64,000 nucleotides of DNA from an uncultured Bacteriovorax sp. (GTDB lineage Bacteria; Bdellovibrionota; Bacteriovoracia; Bacteriovoracales; Bacteriovoracaceae): positions 62,001 to 126,000 of the forward strand of contig CAMLMH010000008.1 in the NCBI GenBank assembly GCA_946481315.1. Reading direction: 5' to 3'. Position numbers and translations under genes: made by a program. Positions 1 to 8,891 of the stretch are shown piece after piece; within the stretch, counting starts at the first letter, position 1; the number at the start of each line of letters is the position of its first letter. The notes under the pieces are model-generated. The model was not told the origin of the DNA, ran no database searches, and was given only the letters and a program-made list of their open reading frames with translations.

Positions 1-49
1 TTAGGCTGAATGCAGAAGTGGTTAAGATAAGAAAAAGTATCTTTTTCAT
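1..49 (-). CDS. N-terminus of an exported protein, cut by the left window edge
   Basis: On the minus strand an AAAGGA ribosome binding site stands 5 nt before an ATG at position 49. The frame then reads 16 open codons to the edge, MKKILFLILTTSAFSL, which has the form of a Sec signal peptide (two lysines, then a hydrophobic core). The rest of the gene lies to the left, so no function can be given. It is divergent from the gene at 200, and the 150 bp between them should hold both promoters. Confidence 0.6.
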   Translation of the reverse strand, partial: MKKILFLILTTSAFSL

Positions 50-199
50 ATTTGTCCTTTGAAAGTTTAAAGAGTGAATTTTATATCATTGTTGTCTAAA
101 AGAGAATACTTCTGTTGAGCCTTAGATCCTGTTCATTTCCTGCACTGAATCCTAAGATAGATCATGTTAATTTGAAAATCAGCAGACTATCGTAGAGCA

Positions 200-2479
200 A
201 TGTCGATTATACACTTCAAAGATATTACAGAAAAACATCAATACGTCGGTGGCAAGGCCCATGCTTTGGGATTAATGATGAATGCCGGACTCCCCGTTCC
301 TCCTGGTCTTGCGCTTACAGCAAAGGAATTAACGGAAGGCGAATGGAAAGACATCCTCCACTGGTGGGCCACCGTGGGAAACTGTCCACTGGCCGTACGC
401 AGTTCGGCTCAGGGAGAAGACAGCGGGGATCAAAGTTTTGCCGGACAAAATTCGACGTTTCTCAATATTGATACAGAACAAAAACTAAAATCTGCTATCA
501 ACCGTTGTTTTGAATCTTTTTATAAACACTCAAGTCAGCTTTATCGGGTCCACTTTTTAGGTGGTGACAATCATGCAACGATGAATGTCGTCTTACAGGC
601 GATGGTCAATCCGGATCTCTCCGGTGTCTTTTTCAGTATCGACCCGAGAAGTAATGAGAAAAAATGGATCCTGGAATGTATTGAAGGTTATGGTGAAGAT
701 CTCGTTTCAGGAAAAAAAACACCTGATCACTATGAAGCACAAACGGTTTCAATGCCGGACAAATTAAAAGTCGTTGTTGAATACGGCCTGAAAGTCCGGG
801 ACTATTTCCAGGTTGAAATTGATATGGAATGGGCCATTGATAAACAGGGAAAGTTCTGGATTCTGCAGGCCAGACCAGTCACTGCTTTGAGTGGTAAAAG
901 CACTCAGAAAAAATGGGTCGCCGAAGAATGCGAGCGTCTCATTTCTACCCATAATCCCGACACAATCTGGGATGGAAAAACATTTGCTGAATGGAGCGGC
1001 CCACCAACAGAGCTAACATTTAGTATCTGGCGGGAAGCATTTGCTAGAGGGAATGCTTTCTCCCGATCTTTGCGTAAGTTGGGCTATCTTGGAATCGAAA
1101 CAGAACTGGCCAATGAAACGCATTCATTACTCGAAAAAATTTTTGGCCGAGCTTACGTTAATGCTTCGATGCTCGCTCCACTTTATTTTGGCCCTATTCC
1201 TTATCGGCTGGTCGTAAAGAAACAAGGCCCAGCGATGAAATTTGATTATCACCGAATGACCGTTTCCAATTTTGTTTCAGCTCCGTTTATCTGGTGGCGC
1301 ATGTTGAAGATAGGATGGGATCTTTCTACCAACCGGGCAAAATATATTGAAGACATCGATGCGGCACGAAGAGAATTTGAAAAACAACTGCATCCGGATG
1401 ATTATTCTGCAATGACACTTACGGAGCTCTCCACCCATTTCTCAGCTGCGGTGAAGTCCTTTTATCAGGATGCATTGGTTAATCCACTGACCCTCATTAT
1501 TCTCATTCAGTCGACTATGCAGACTTTAAAAGGACTACTAAAGGGCGTCCTGCCCGACGAAGAGGATATCGAAAAGAAACTGGCCTGGTGGATGTCCCAG
1601 GGGTTGAACACTGAAACCTTTAAAATGAACCAGGCCTATCTTGAGGCCTGTAACGATCCTGCCAAAAGAGCGAGTTTTTTAAAACATTACGGCCACCGTG
1701 GTCCGGGAGAGCTGGAATTATCTCACCCGCGCTGGGAAGAAATGCAAGATAAGGCCTTTCACGAGAAACAATCAAAACGAACGCTTTTTGTTCATCAGGA
1801 CGTGGAAAAAGAGATTGATGCTCTCGGGACCTACAAAGCATCTGTGATCAAAAAAGAATGGCAGATGCTCAAACGAATGCTGGAGCTGAGAGAGGAATGG
1901 AAAAATACCCTGCTTGCTCCCTATCATCAGATCAGGCTGATGGCACTGGCCATCGCCCACTCCCGCCAGATTGATCCGGAACTTCTCTTCTGGCACGACT
2001 ACAAAGAAATTGAGCAGGGACAATTGAATCCGCAGATGGCCAAAGAGCGTAAAAAGAAGGCTGCTATATTTAAAAATATCTCTCTTCCTTCCGTTATTGA
2101 GCTCTCTGAGCTGGAAAAGATTGCAACAGGTGACAGCGGAAAACTGGACGGAAAATCGATGTGGCAGGGTACACCACTTTCACCGGGTATAGCTTTTGGT
2201 GAAATCAGAGTTGTACAAGATCCTGAACACATCTGCACTGAAGACTGGCCGGAAAATGTCATTCTTGTTGCAGAATCAACTGATCCGGGATGGACTGGTC
2301 TCTTTTTGAAATCAAAAGCGGTGATTGTCGAAAAAGGTGGCGTTCTTTCACACTGTGCAATCGTAGCAAGAGAGATGAATCTTCCGGCAGTAAGTGAAAT
2401 TTATCAATGTCATCTGCGATTTAAAGATGGCGAAAAAATTTGGGTAGATGGAAACAATGGACTTATCCGATATCAGTAA
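200..2479 (+). CDS. PEP synthase / rifampin phosphotransferase-like protein
   Basis: A 759-residue protein with the ATP-grasp domain of the PEP synthase/PPDK family at its N-terminus (VRSSAQGED then SFAGQ near residues 65-85). The swivelling phosphohistidine domain is at the C-terminus (GGVLSHCAIVARE near residue 715, with the phospho-accepting His after Ser). The PEP/pyruvate-binding barrel of true PpsA is absent. The order ATP-grasp, long helical middle, His domain matches rifampin phosphotransferase-type enzymes, which move the beta-phosphate of ATP to a small-molecule hydroxyl. The middle region would set the substrate, which cannot be read here. The 3' end overlaps the next gene by 32 bp, suggesting co-translation. 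The upstream SD is weak. Confidence 0.75.
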   Translation: MSIIHFKDITEKHQYVGGKAHALGLMMNAGLPVPPGLALTAKELTEGEWKDILHWWATVGNCPLAVRSSAQGEDSGDQSFAGQNSTFLNIDTEQKLKSAINRCFESFYKHSSQLYRVHFLGGDNHATMNVVLQAMVNPDLSGVFFSIDPRSNEKKWILECIEGYGEDLVSGKKTPDHYEAQTVSMPDKLKVVVEYGLKVRDYFQVEIDMEWAIDKQGKFWILQARPVTALSGKSTQKKWVAEECERLISTHNPDTIWDGKTFAEWSGPPTELTFSIWREAFARGNAFSRSLRKLGYLGIETELANETHSLLEKIFGRAYVNASMLAPLYFGPIPYRLVVKKQGPAMKFDYHRMTVSNFVSAPFIWWRMLKIGWDLSTNRAKYIEDIDAARREFEKQLHPDDYSAMTLTELSTHFSAAVKSFYQDALVNPLTLIILIQSTMQTLKGLLKGVLPDEEDIEKKLAWWMSQGLNTETFKMNQAYLEACNDPAKRASFLKHYGHRGPGELELSHPRWEEMQDKAFHEKQSKRTLFVHQDVEKEIDALGTYKASVIKKEWQMLKRMLELREEWKNTLLAPYHQIRLMALAIAHSRQIDPELLFWHDYKEIEQGQLNPQMAKERKKKAAIFKNISLPSVIELSELEKIATGDSGKLDGKSMWQGTPLSPGIAFGEIRVVQDPEHICTEDWPENVILVAESTDPGWTGLFLKSKAVIVEKGGVLSHCAIVAREMNLPAVSEIYQCHLRFKDGEKIWVDGNNGLIRYQ

Positions 2480-3914
2480 AATTATCTTTGGCGATCAGTA
2501 TGCGGTCGCAATTATTCCCACAGTACTCATTCCTTTAACCGGAATTACTGTTCTTATTACCAGTCTGGCCAGTATCATTGCCGGTTGGTTTGGTCTAAAA
2601 CTCAAAACAGAAGGGCCGAGACAGTTATGGGAAGCCCTCTTCTCTAAAAAAGTAGTCATTGTTGCTGTAATAATGAACGCTGTTATCTGGGGTGCCTGGA
2701 AGAGCGGTGTTTATCTTTCTAACGCTCCGGTTTTTTTATGGAAAATTGAACGCGCCTCCAACGAGAATGCTCTTAGATCTGATGAAACATATGTTGATGT
2801 TGCCGGCCGAATTCATCAATTTATGTCTGTAGTGGATACAACTTCATCAACATTAAAACTTTCTGAAAAATGGAAAGTTAAACTCCCATCGGGATCTTTT
2901 CGCTCAGGGGCCCTGAGCGGAAATTCTTATTTTGTAAGTTCTGACGATGGCCATGTCTATGAATTGTCCCGGAAAGATGGAAAAATCAAACGCAAATTCT
3001 TTGGCGGAACGTCTGTCACTACCCGTCCGGTAATTCATAAGCAGACTTTATTTTTTGGCGAAGGCACTCATGATACGCACCATGCTCGAATCTATGCCTT
3101 CGATCTGTTAAGCGGAAAATTCATCAATCATTTTTCGACAAAGGGTCATACTGAAGGAGGTGCTGTCCTGTACCAGGAAAATGATCTTAGTCTGCTTATT
3201 TTTCCTGCCGGCAAAGACGGTCTGTATGCTGTTGATCCTTCAACTATGCAGAAGGTCTGGCATGCTCAAATAGGCCATACCGATACTTCAGTGACGATTG
3301 CCGATAAAACTATTTACACTGGTACGGGAAAGGAGAAGGGCAAAAACGACGATAAGACTTTCGCTTTTGCTTTTACACCTGACGGAAAAATGAAATGGAA
3401 GACAGAATTGCCGCTCTCTAACTGGATGCACCCGGTTGTTAGCGATAAACTTGTCTGTTACTCCCTGGGAGAAATTTATTTTCATTCTGAACTGGGATTT
3501 CTTTATTGCCTAAACAAGCATGATGGAAGCCTCGCTTTTAGTATTCCATTCTCTGAACCATTAACCGGTAAGCCCTTACTAATTAACAATCGTCATGTTT
3601 ATGTAGGTTCAATTTTAGGTAAAGTCTGCAGAGTCGATCTGCAATTAAAAGAAATGAACTGGTGTGTGAAGACGGGCAATGACAAAACATCACATTCCTT
3701 TTCATCACCGACCTATGATGAAAAAAGGCACGTTATCTGGTACGCCTCGAAGGATAATGGCCTCTTTGCCATTAATCCTGAGAAAGGATCTGTGCTCTTA
3801 AAATGGAAGAGTCCAGACGACTGGAAAGTAACCTATGCCGCTGTAACAGTCTCAGGAGATGAACTTTATCTGCAGGACATGAACGGTTATTACCGCAGAC
3901 TGGACCTTCTTTAA
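2448..3914 (+). CDS. Membrane-anchored PQQ-like beta-propeller protein
   Basis: 488 residues. The N-terminus carries two hydrophobic segments (about residues 15-45 and 68-85), which should anchor it in the inner membrane. The remainder, from about residue 115, is built of repeated blades of the PQQ/WD type, with recurring DGxVY, YAxD, LYxxD and GLFAINPEKG-like turns. Such proteins act as scaffolds or, when they hold PQQ, as dehydrogenases; no catalytic residues were recognised. It overlaps the preceding phosphotransferase-like gene, so the two are probably one transcript. The start could also be the ATG at 2457. Confidence 0.6.
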   Translation: METMDLSDISKIIFGDQYAVAIIPTVLIPLTGITVLITSLASIIAGWFGLKLKTEGPRQLWEALFSKKVVIVAVIMNAVIWGAWKSGVYLSNAPVFLWKIERASNENALRSDETYVDVAGRIHQFMSVVDTTSSTLKLSEKWKVKLPSGSFRSGALSGNSYFVSSDDGHVYELSRKDGKIKRKFFGGTSVTTRPVIHKQTLFFGEGTHDTHHARIYAFDLLSGKFINHFSTKGHTEGGAVLYQENDLSLLIFPAGKDGLYAVDPSTMQKVWHAQIGHTDTSVTIADKTIYTGTGKEKGKNDDKTFAFAFTPDGKMKWKTELPLSNWMHPVVSDKLVCYSLGEIYFHSELGFLYCLNKHDGSLAFSIPFSEPLTGKPLLINNRHVYVGSILGKVCRVDLQLKEMNWCVKTGNDKTSHSFSSPTYDEKRHVIWYASKDNGLFAINPEKGSVLLKWKSPDDWKVTYAAVTVSGDELYLQDMNGYYRRLDLL

Positions 3915-3934
3915 TCCACTTTCCTGAACAAGGC

Positions 3935-3962
3935 TTGTAAAAGTTTTGCTCCGGTTTATAAT
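3935..3962 (+). promoter_or_regulatory. Likely sigma-70 promoter of the CNB-domain gene
   Basis: TTGTAA (3935-3940) and a perfect TATAAT (3957-3962) are separated by 16 bp. The following leader carries a GGAG ribosome binding site before the ATG at 3992. Confidence 0.55.
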
Positions 3963-3991
3963 AAAAGGAAATTATTTAAAACGGAGCTGTC

Positions 3992-4345
3992 ATGTTTGTT
4001 GATGTACAACTAAAAAAAGGTGAAATCCTGATCAGTGAAGGTGATTCTTCTGACGGAATCTATATTCTGAAGTCTGGAGAACTTGCTATTTATAAATTTG
4101 AAAAAGATCAACAACGCCATAATGTCATAGGCCACGTTCAGCCCGGTGAACTGGTAGGAGAAATGTCTTTTTTGGATAATCTTCCGAGATCGGCCACTGT
4201 GAAGGCCACTACAGATTGTGTCGTTTCACTGCTCAATCGATCTGAATTCAACAAGCTTTTTGAAACTCAACATCCGCTTATGCAAACGCTCATTAAAACT
4301 TTATCTGAGCGTTTGCGAAAGACAAATAAGAAAGTCCATCTTTAA
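3992..4345 (+). CDS. Stand-alone cyclic nucleotide-binding domain protein
   Basis: 117 residues that form a single Crp/PKA-type cyclic nucleotide-binding beta-roll. Seen are LKKGEILISEGDSSDGIYILKSG-type strands, GELVGEMSFLD (the phosphate-binding cassette region) and LPRSATVKA, where Arg would contact the cyclic phosphate. No DNA-binding helix-turn-helix follows, so it is not a transcription factor by itself. It is probably a signalling adaptor that reads cAMP or cGMP. It has its own promoter and overlaps the convergent transporter gene by 4 bp. Confidence 0.8.
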   Translation: MFVDVQLKKGEILISEGDSSDGIYILKSGELAIYKFEKDQQRHNVIGHVQPGELVGEMSFLDNLPRSATVKATTDCVVSLLNRSEFNKLFETQHPLMQTLIKTLSERLRKTNKKVHL

Positions 4346-5655
4346 TTTTCAGGAGTCATGTCTGTTTCGTTAACGACTGTTGCGATGGTTGCCGTTGTTG
4401 CAACCTGAACCGGTAATCCGTCAGTTTCGATGAAATCCAGGTCTTTGCCATAAGTTTCTTTCAAAATAAGCAGTGAGATGAAGCCCAGAGAAAAGACAAT
4501 TCCACCAATGATAGCGACACTTCCCAAAATCTGAAATCGTGGCTGAAGAACAAGAAATGAGGAAGCGATGATCATACCCGAACCACGAACAAAATTGGGA
4601 ATACTGGTGGCAACTGTTGAACGAATATTGATACCAAATTGTTCAGCAGCAGTTGTGACAAGGACGGCCCAGTAGCCAGCACATGTTCCGAGAATAAAAC
4701 AAAGAACGTAAATGAAAGTTGGTGTTGCTCCAGTCGATGTCAAATAAACAACTGAAGTAAGAAGTGCCACTCCCATAAAAATTCCGATGGCCAGTTTACG
4801 ACTCTTTAACCACTGAGACATAAGTCCACTCAGTAAATCTCCTACGGCCAGACCGATTGATCCCCAAATGAGAGCGTCAGCAGATGTAATTGGCCCTGTC
4901 ACTTTCAACTCAGCAGTTACTGCCGGTGCCATAGTAAGAAGAATGGCAGTAATGAAGTAAATCGGAATACCAATAGCAAAGGAGGCAAAATAACGAAGTG
5001 CTCTCTTCGGTGTAAGGAGCAGGCGTAAATTTCCTCGTGGAATTTTTTGATGCTGTATTTTTTTAAACATTTCCGAATCAAAACTTTTAAAGCGGGCCAC
5101 CAGCAACAGAATTCCTAAAATTCCACCGATCAGATAAGCGTGATTCCAGGCGAAGTATTTTCCGACAATCGCCGCACACAAACTTCCGATCATACCAAGA
5201 GTTGCAACCAGAGTTGTCGCGTATCCGCGGTCTTCTTTGCTTAAAGATTCAGCAACCATGGTCACAGCAGCACCTAATTCTCCCGCAAGGCCAACTCCCG
5301 CAAGGAAACGCAGAATTTCATATTGAGTAACATTGGTAACAAAAGCATTTAAAATGTTCGCAGCTGAATACATGAAAATAGAAGAATAAAGAACGACATG
5401 ACGACCTTTTTTATCCCCTAGGATTCCCCAGAAAACTCCACCTAGAAGCATTCCCAGCATCTGAAAATTATAAAGCTTCACACCTGTGGCCATAATTTCC
5501 GGACCGCTTGTTACACCCAATCCTAAAATCGAATTCAGCATAACGGCACCAAAAAGAGTGATATCGAACATATCAACGAAGTATCCCAGGGCTGCAATCA
5601 ACACCGTTGGAGTCATGATACGTTTAAAACGTGATTGTGATTCAGTTGTATTCAT
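4342..5655 (-). CDS. Major facilitator superfamily transporter
   Basis: About 437 residues with twelve hydrophobic segments. The MFS signature GDKKGRHVVL lies in the loop after helix 2, and FLAGVGLAGELGAAVTMVAE resembles the metabolite:H+ symporter branch (sugar, organic acid or betaine carriers). A reading could start at TTG 5667, but the ATG at 5655 has a GAGGG ribosome binding site inside that extension and is preferred. Substrate unknown. Single-gene unit, convergent with the CNB-domain gene. Confidence 0.8.
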   Translation of the reverse strand: MNTTESQSRFKRIMTPTVLIAALGYFVDMFDITLFGAVMLNSILGLGVTSGPEIMATGVKLYNFQMLGMLLGGVFWGILGDKKGRHVVLYSSIFMYSAANILNAFVTNVTQYEILRFLAGVGLAGELGAAVTMVAESLSKEDRGYATTLVATLGMIGSLCAAIVGKYFAWNHAYLIGGILGILLLVARFKSFDSEMFKKIQHQKIPRGNLRLLLTPKRALRYFASFAIGIPIYFITAILLTMAPAVTAELKVTGPITSADALIWGSIGLAVGDLLSGLMSQWLKSRKLAIGIFMGVALLTSVVYLTSTGATPTFIYVLCFILGTCAGYWAVLVTTAAEQFGINIRSTVATSIPNFVRGSGMIIASSFLVLQPRFQILGSVAIIGGIVFSLGFISLLILKETYGKDLDFIETDGLPVQVATTATIATVVNETDMTPEN

Positions 5656-5734
5656 AAACACCCTCAATTAGTCTTATTTTGAAGCGCCTAGATTGCAAGA
5701 ATCCTCGCTTTGTGACAAGCAAGAAGTTCTGTCA

Positions 5735-6730
5735 TTATTGATTTTTAAATAGATGGCGCAGAAACTGCGTATAAATTTCCCACGATCGCTGACCATATCC
5801 TCCGGCCATGACATAGGATTGAGGAATATTTCTGCTTTTAAAAAAATGATAGACCAGCATGTCGCGTTCAAACATTTGCTCTTTGGTGAGTTTTAAACCG
5901 GCGGAGGAAGCAAGTTCATCGTGTTCATAAGGGTCCGCCCCATTGACTACCAGGACGACATCCGGACGTGGAAATTTTGCTTCCATTTCCTGCAGTCCGC
6001 TTTCAAGTTTTTTTAGATAAAGATGATTTTCGTTTACGTATACACCAATTTCAATATCAGATGGAATAAACCACGGATCGGTCTCTGGATTACCTTCATC
6101 CAAAGGCCAGCCATGGGCCATATGTATCGAAAGAGTCGTAATGCTCGGATCGTTTTTTGTTAACTCCGCCGTTCCGTCTCCTTTGTGGGCATCGACATCC
6201 ACCACCCACGCTGTCTGGATTTTATTCTCCCGCTGCAGCTTGCGCAGAGAAATGACGATATCGTTAATGAGACCAAATCCACGGCCTCCAAAACTCATTG
6301 CATGATGCATTCCTCCACCTAAATGAAAACTAAATCCATCGCTCAATGCTGCTATGGTGGAATAATAGGTTGTTGAGGCCCTTCTTAAAATCACGTCAAA
6401 CGCGGCAGAAAGCTTCTTCTGTGCGTTTTCCGGTTCATACCGATGATAGGATCCATCCGGCTTCACCAGTTCAAAACAGGACATGATTTCTTTTTCCAGC
6501 GTTTTGTCTGAAGCAAAAAGTCGATCGACATAATCACGGTTGTGAGCAAGTTCTAAATCATTTGGAGTAAAGAGGGAAATTGTGGAAAGCTCCACCAACT
6601 TAAGGTCAGGAAATTCTCTTTGCAATGACGTAAAGACTTTATAGGCGCGATCGGGAGCAACAGGGATAGTTATACCGTAATCCGGAAGACGCAGATCGTT
6701 TTCAGGGTGATAAAAAAGATGATGTTTCAT
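5735..6730 (-). CDS. Histone deacetylase-superfamily hydrolase
   Basis: 331 residues with the arginase/HDAC fold. Seen are the double-His catalytic loop in HLGGGMHHA, the zinc site DVDAHKGDGT (Asp and His ligands), and the third zinc Asp in NGADPYEHDE. Bacterial members deacetylate polyamines, acetoin-linked substrates or small amides; the substrate is not readable from sequence. The catalytic and metal residues all look present. It sits alone between an MFS gene and the phenolic lipid genes, all on the minus strand. A bacterial histone-fold protein is encoded 40 kb away, but nothing here links the two. Confidence 0.8.
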   Translation of the reverse strand: MKHHLFYHPENDLRLPDYGITIPVAPDRAYKVFTSLQREFPDLKLVELSTISLFTPNDLELAHNRDYVDRLFASDKTLEKEIMSCFELVKPDGSYHRYEPENAQKKLSAAFDVILRRASTTYYSTIAALSDGFSFHLGGGMHHAMSFGGRGFGLINDIVISLRKLQRENKIQTAWVVDVDAHKGDGTAELTKNDPSITTLSIHMAHGWPLDEGNPETDPWFIPSDIEIGVYVNENHLYLKKLESGLQEMEAKFPRPDVVLVVNGADPYEHDELASSAGLKLTKEQMFERDMLVYHFFKSRNIPQSYVMAGGYGQRSWEIYTQFLRHLFKNQ

Positions 6731-6758
6731 GCTGTCAGCATAACACTGGCCTTAAAAG

Positions 6759-7346
6759 TTAACCATGAGAAAGCGGAACAAATCTTCCTTTTCGCCGGAA
6801 TTTTTGATGATAATTTTCACGATCACTCAAAGATTGCTCCAAGAGGGCCTGCTCTTCGATTTCGATTCGTCGCTTCAACATGAAGAAATTTATGACCGAG
6901 CCGACAATCATTGTGATTTCGCAGCCTAAAAGGATCGGAAGGAAAAAAAACTCGGTAACCACCGCCAGATAATTGGGATGTTTGATGTGAGCATAAGGTC
7001 CTTCAGTAACAACCGGATGCTTTTGCATGTCATAAACATCAACCGACCAGTATTTTCCCAGAGTAAAGATGCAGGTCCAGCGCAGGACCTGGGCCAGTAT
7101 GAGAATAAGGACAATGATGTACAGAAAAATTCCGTCATTCATTCTTCCGGCAATTGTTGATTCAACCAGCAAAGCAAGAAACCACATAATGTGAAAAAAA
7201 CGCATTTGAATGGCTTCACGTTTATCGAAGAGTTCCAGTTGGTTGTGTTCTTTTTCCAGTTTACGTCTGTTGTAAGCACTTACCGCCAGTTCAATCAGGC
7301 GCTCCAGCGCATAGGCCAGTATGATAATGACATTCATTCTTAACAT
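6759..7346 (-). CDS. Isoprenylcysteine carboxyl methyltransferase-family enzyme (BpsB/SrsB-like)
   Basis: 195 residues with four to five membrane helices and the ICMT/phospholipid methyltransferase signature: GPYAHIKHPNYLA for the SAM pocket, and a C-terminal RIEIEEQALLE stretch. The start ATG at 7346 overlaps the stop of the upstream polyketide synthase gene, so translation is coupled. In Bacillus (bpsAB) and Streptomyces (srsAB) a type III PKS is paired with just such a methyltransferase, which O-methylates the alkylresorcinol or alkylpyrone product. The same role is inferred here. Confidence 0.8.
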   Translation of the reverse strand: MLRMNVIIILAYALERLIELAVSAYNRRKLEKEHNQLELFDKREAIQMRFFHIMWFLALLVESTIAGRMNDGIFLYIIVLILILAQVLRWTCIFTLGKYWSVDVYDMQKHPVVTEGPYAHIKHPNYLAVVTEFFFLPILLGCEITMIVGSVINFFMLKRRIEIEEQALLEQSLSDRENYHQKFRRKGRFVPLSHG

Positions 7347-8395
7347 TTTTTCACCAATGCCATCTCCAGAGAAAAAGCAGGCCCCATTGCCAGCATTACT
7401 CCCAGAGAGCCTTTTTTAATATCTTCTCTTCCAATTGTTCTTTTTAAGACATCGACTACTGAAACTGCTGACATATTTCCGTAATCTCCCAGACTCTCCC
7501 AGGAATGAAATATATCTTCGCGTGTAAGGTTTAACGTTTCCATCATGGCATCCAGGACTTTAGGTCCACCTGGGTGAGCGACAAAAAAATCGATATCTTT
7601 TCTTTCAACTCCGCACTGATAAATAAACTCTTCCACATTTTTACCGACGTGCTCCCGTACTAAAGCAGGTATATCTGGCGAAAGAACTATCTGAAATCCG
7701 CTTTCGATCATATCCCAGCCCATAAGTCTTTCGGTGTCCGGATAAAAAATGCTCTGGCAATTCATAATTTCAAAAGCAGATTCATCTGCGAGTTTATGCT
7801 CGCGTCCCACCATGAGAACAGCTCCAGCGCCGTCTCCAAATAGTGCAGTTCCAATTAGATTAGGAACACTATGATCTTGCAGCTGAAAAGTTAGCGAGCA
7901 CAATTCCGTGACGAGAACCAGTGCGGCTTCCTTGGGATGACCGATAAGATAGTCATTAACCCGGTTCATCCCGGCAACACCTCCCAGACAGCCCAGACCA
8001 AAAACAGGAAGCCTTTTGGTTTTAACCGAGAGAGCAACTTTATTTATCAGCAAAGCTTCCAGACTGGGAACACACATACCGGTCGTGTTGACCGAAGCTA
8101 TAAGACGGATGGCATCTGAGTCACATTTGGTGGTGCTTAATATTTTTTCAATATTTTTTGACTGAAGTTCCAGGGCCGTCTGCTTCCATTTTAAATTTTT
8201 TTCTCCAAAATGCCCCATCGCCTGGTATTGGCCCAGAGGTAGAGATAAATGACGTTTACGGACTCCGGACGAATGGAAGAATTGATTAATGAAATCTGCC
8301 TTATCCGGCCATAGTGCTGCAACAGTTGAACGAATTTCATCCTGAGAAACGGTGTTGTCCGGAAATGTGGTCTGGACAGAATGAATTAACGGCAT
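7340..8395 (-). CDS. Type III polyketide synthase (alkylresorcinol/alkylpyrone synthase type)
   Basis: 351 residues of the chalcone-synthase fold. The catalytic triad is visible as Cys136 (FGLGCLGG), His274 (FVAHPGG) and Asn307 (DYGNMSA). GTALFGDGAGAVL is the usual family turn. Microbial members extend long fatty acyl-CoAs with malonyl-CoA to make alkylresorcinols or pyrones that enter the membrane or cyst coat. The partner methyltransferase follows with an overlap. A TTG 15 nt upstream gives a five-residue extension, but GTGAGG lies just before the ATG at 8395, so that start is chosen. Confidence 0.88.
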   Translation of the reverse strand: MPLIHSVQTTFPDNTVSQDEIRSTVAALWPDKADFINQFFHSSGVRKRHLSLPLGQYQAMGHFGEKNLKWKQTALELQSKNIEKILSTTKCDSDAIRLIASVNTTGMCVPSLEALLINKVALSVKTKRLPVFGLGCLGGVAGMNRVNDYLIGHPKEAALVLVTELCSLTFQLQDHSVPNLIGTALFGDGAGAVLMVGREHKLADESAFEIMNCQSIFYPDTERLMGWDMIESGFQIVLSPDIPALVREHVGKNVEEFIYQCGVERKDIDFFVAHPGGPKVLDAMMETLNLTREDIFHSWESLGDYGNMSAVSVVDVLKRTIGREDIKKGSLGVMLAMGPAFSLEMALVKKC

Positions 8396-8442
8396 ATACA
8401 CCTCACTCAAAGAGTAAGATTTGCAATGCGAGTGCCATTCAC

Positions 8443-8802
8443 TTAAGTGATGAGTGCGTCGATTCTATTTAAATAAAATTGTAGATTTTTTCCTGCATTG
8501 AGTTCTAGATGAATTTCAATTTTTTTTTGGCGCGATTTATGTCCTGAAACTAGATTAACTCTGGATTTAGCAATTCCGAAAAGTTCAGCCACTTTTTCAA
8601 TGATTCCTGCATTAGCTTCCCCTTCCACAGGTCTTTCGCGAATGGACAGAATAAGTTCTCCGGCATCATTTATTTTTACTGCTTCTTTTTTTGCACCCGG
8701 CTTAGCCTGGATATTTAACTGAAAAGATATCGATGTTGCAGATGACTGAAGGACCTTAAAGTGGATCTTTTTTTTTTGCAATGAATGAATGAGCGCTTCC
8801 AT
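8443..8802 (-). CDS. DUF167 / YggU family protein
   Basis: 119 residues. The C-terminal 90 carry the YggU/DUF167 pattern: QAKPGAKKEAV, then RERPVEGEANAGIIEKVAELFGI, then SGHKSRQKKIEI. The family is small and widespread with no settled function. The first 25 residues are outside the usual domain, and no clear ribosome binding site precedes the ATG at 8802. The gene lies 47 bp upstream of the polyketide synthase start on the same strand and may be cotranscribed. Confidence 0.8.
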   Translation of the reverse strand: MEALIHSLQKKKIHFKVLQSSATSISFQLNIQAKPGAKKEAVKINDAGELILSIRERPVEGEANAGIIEKVAELFGIAKSRVNLVSGHKSRQKKIEIHLELNAGKNLQFYLNRIDALIT

Positions 8803-8891
8803 GTGCAGACGGCCGGCCTCGTGACACTTTTATTTAGCTTCTATTTAAAGATAGTTTTCCTCAACTATCAAGTTCTAACCGGAGAAAATTT

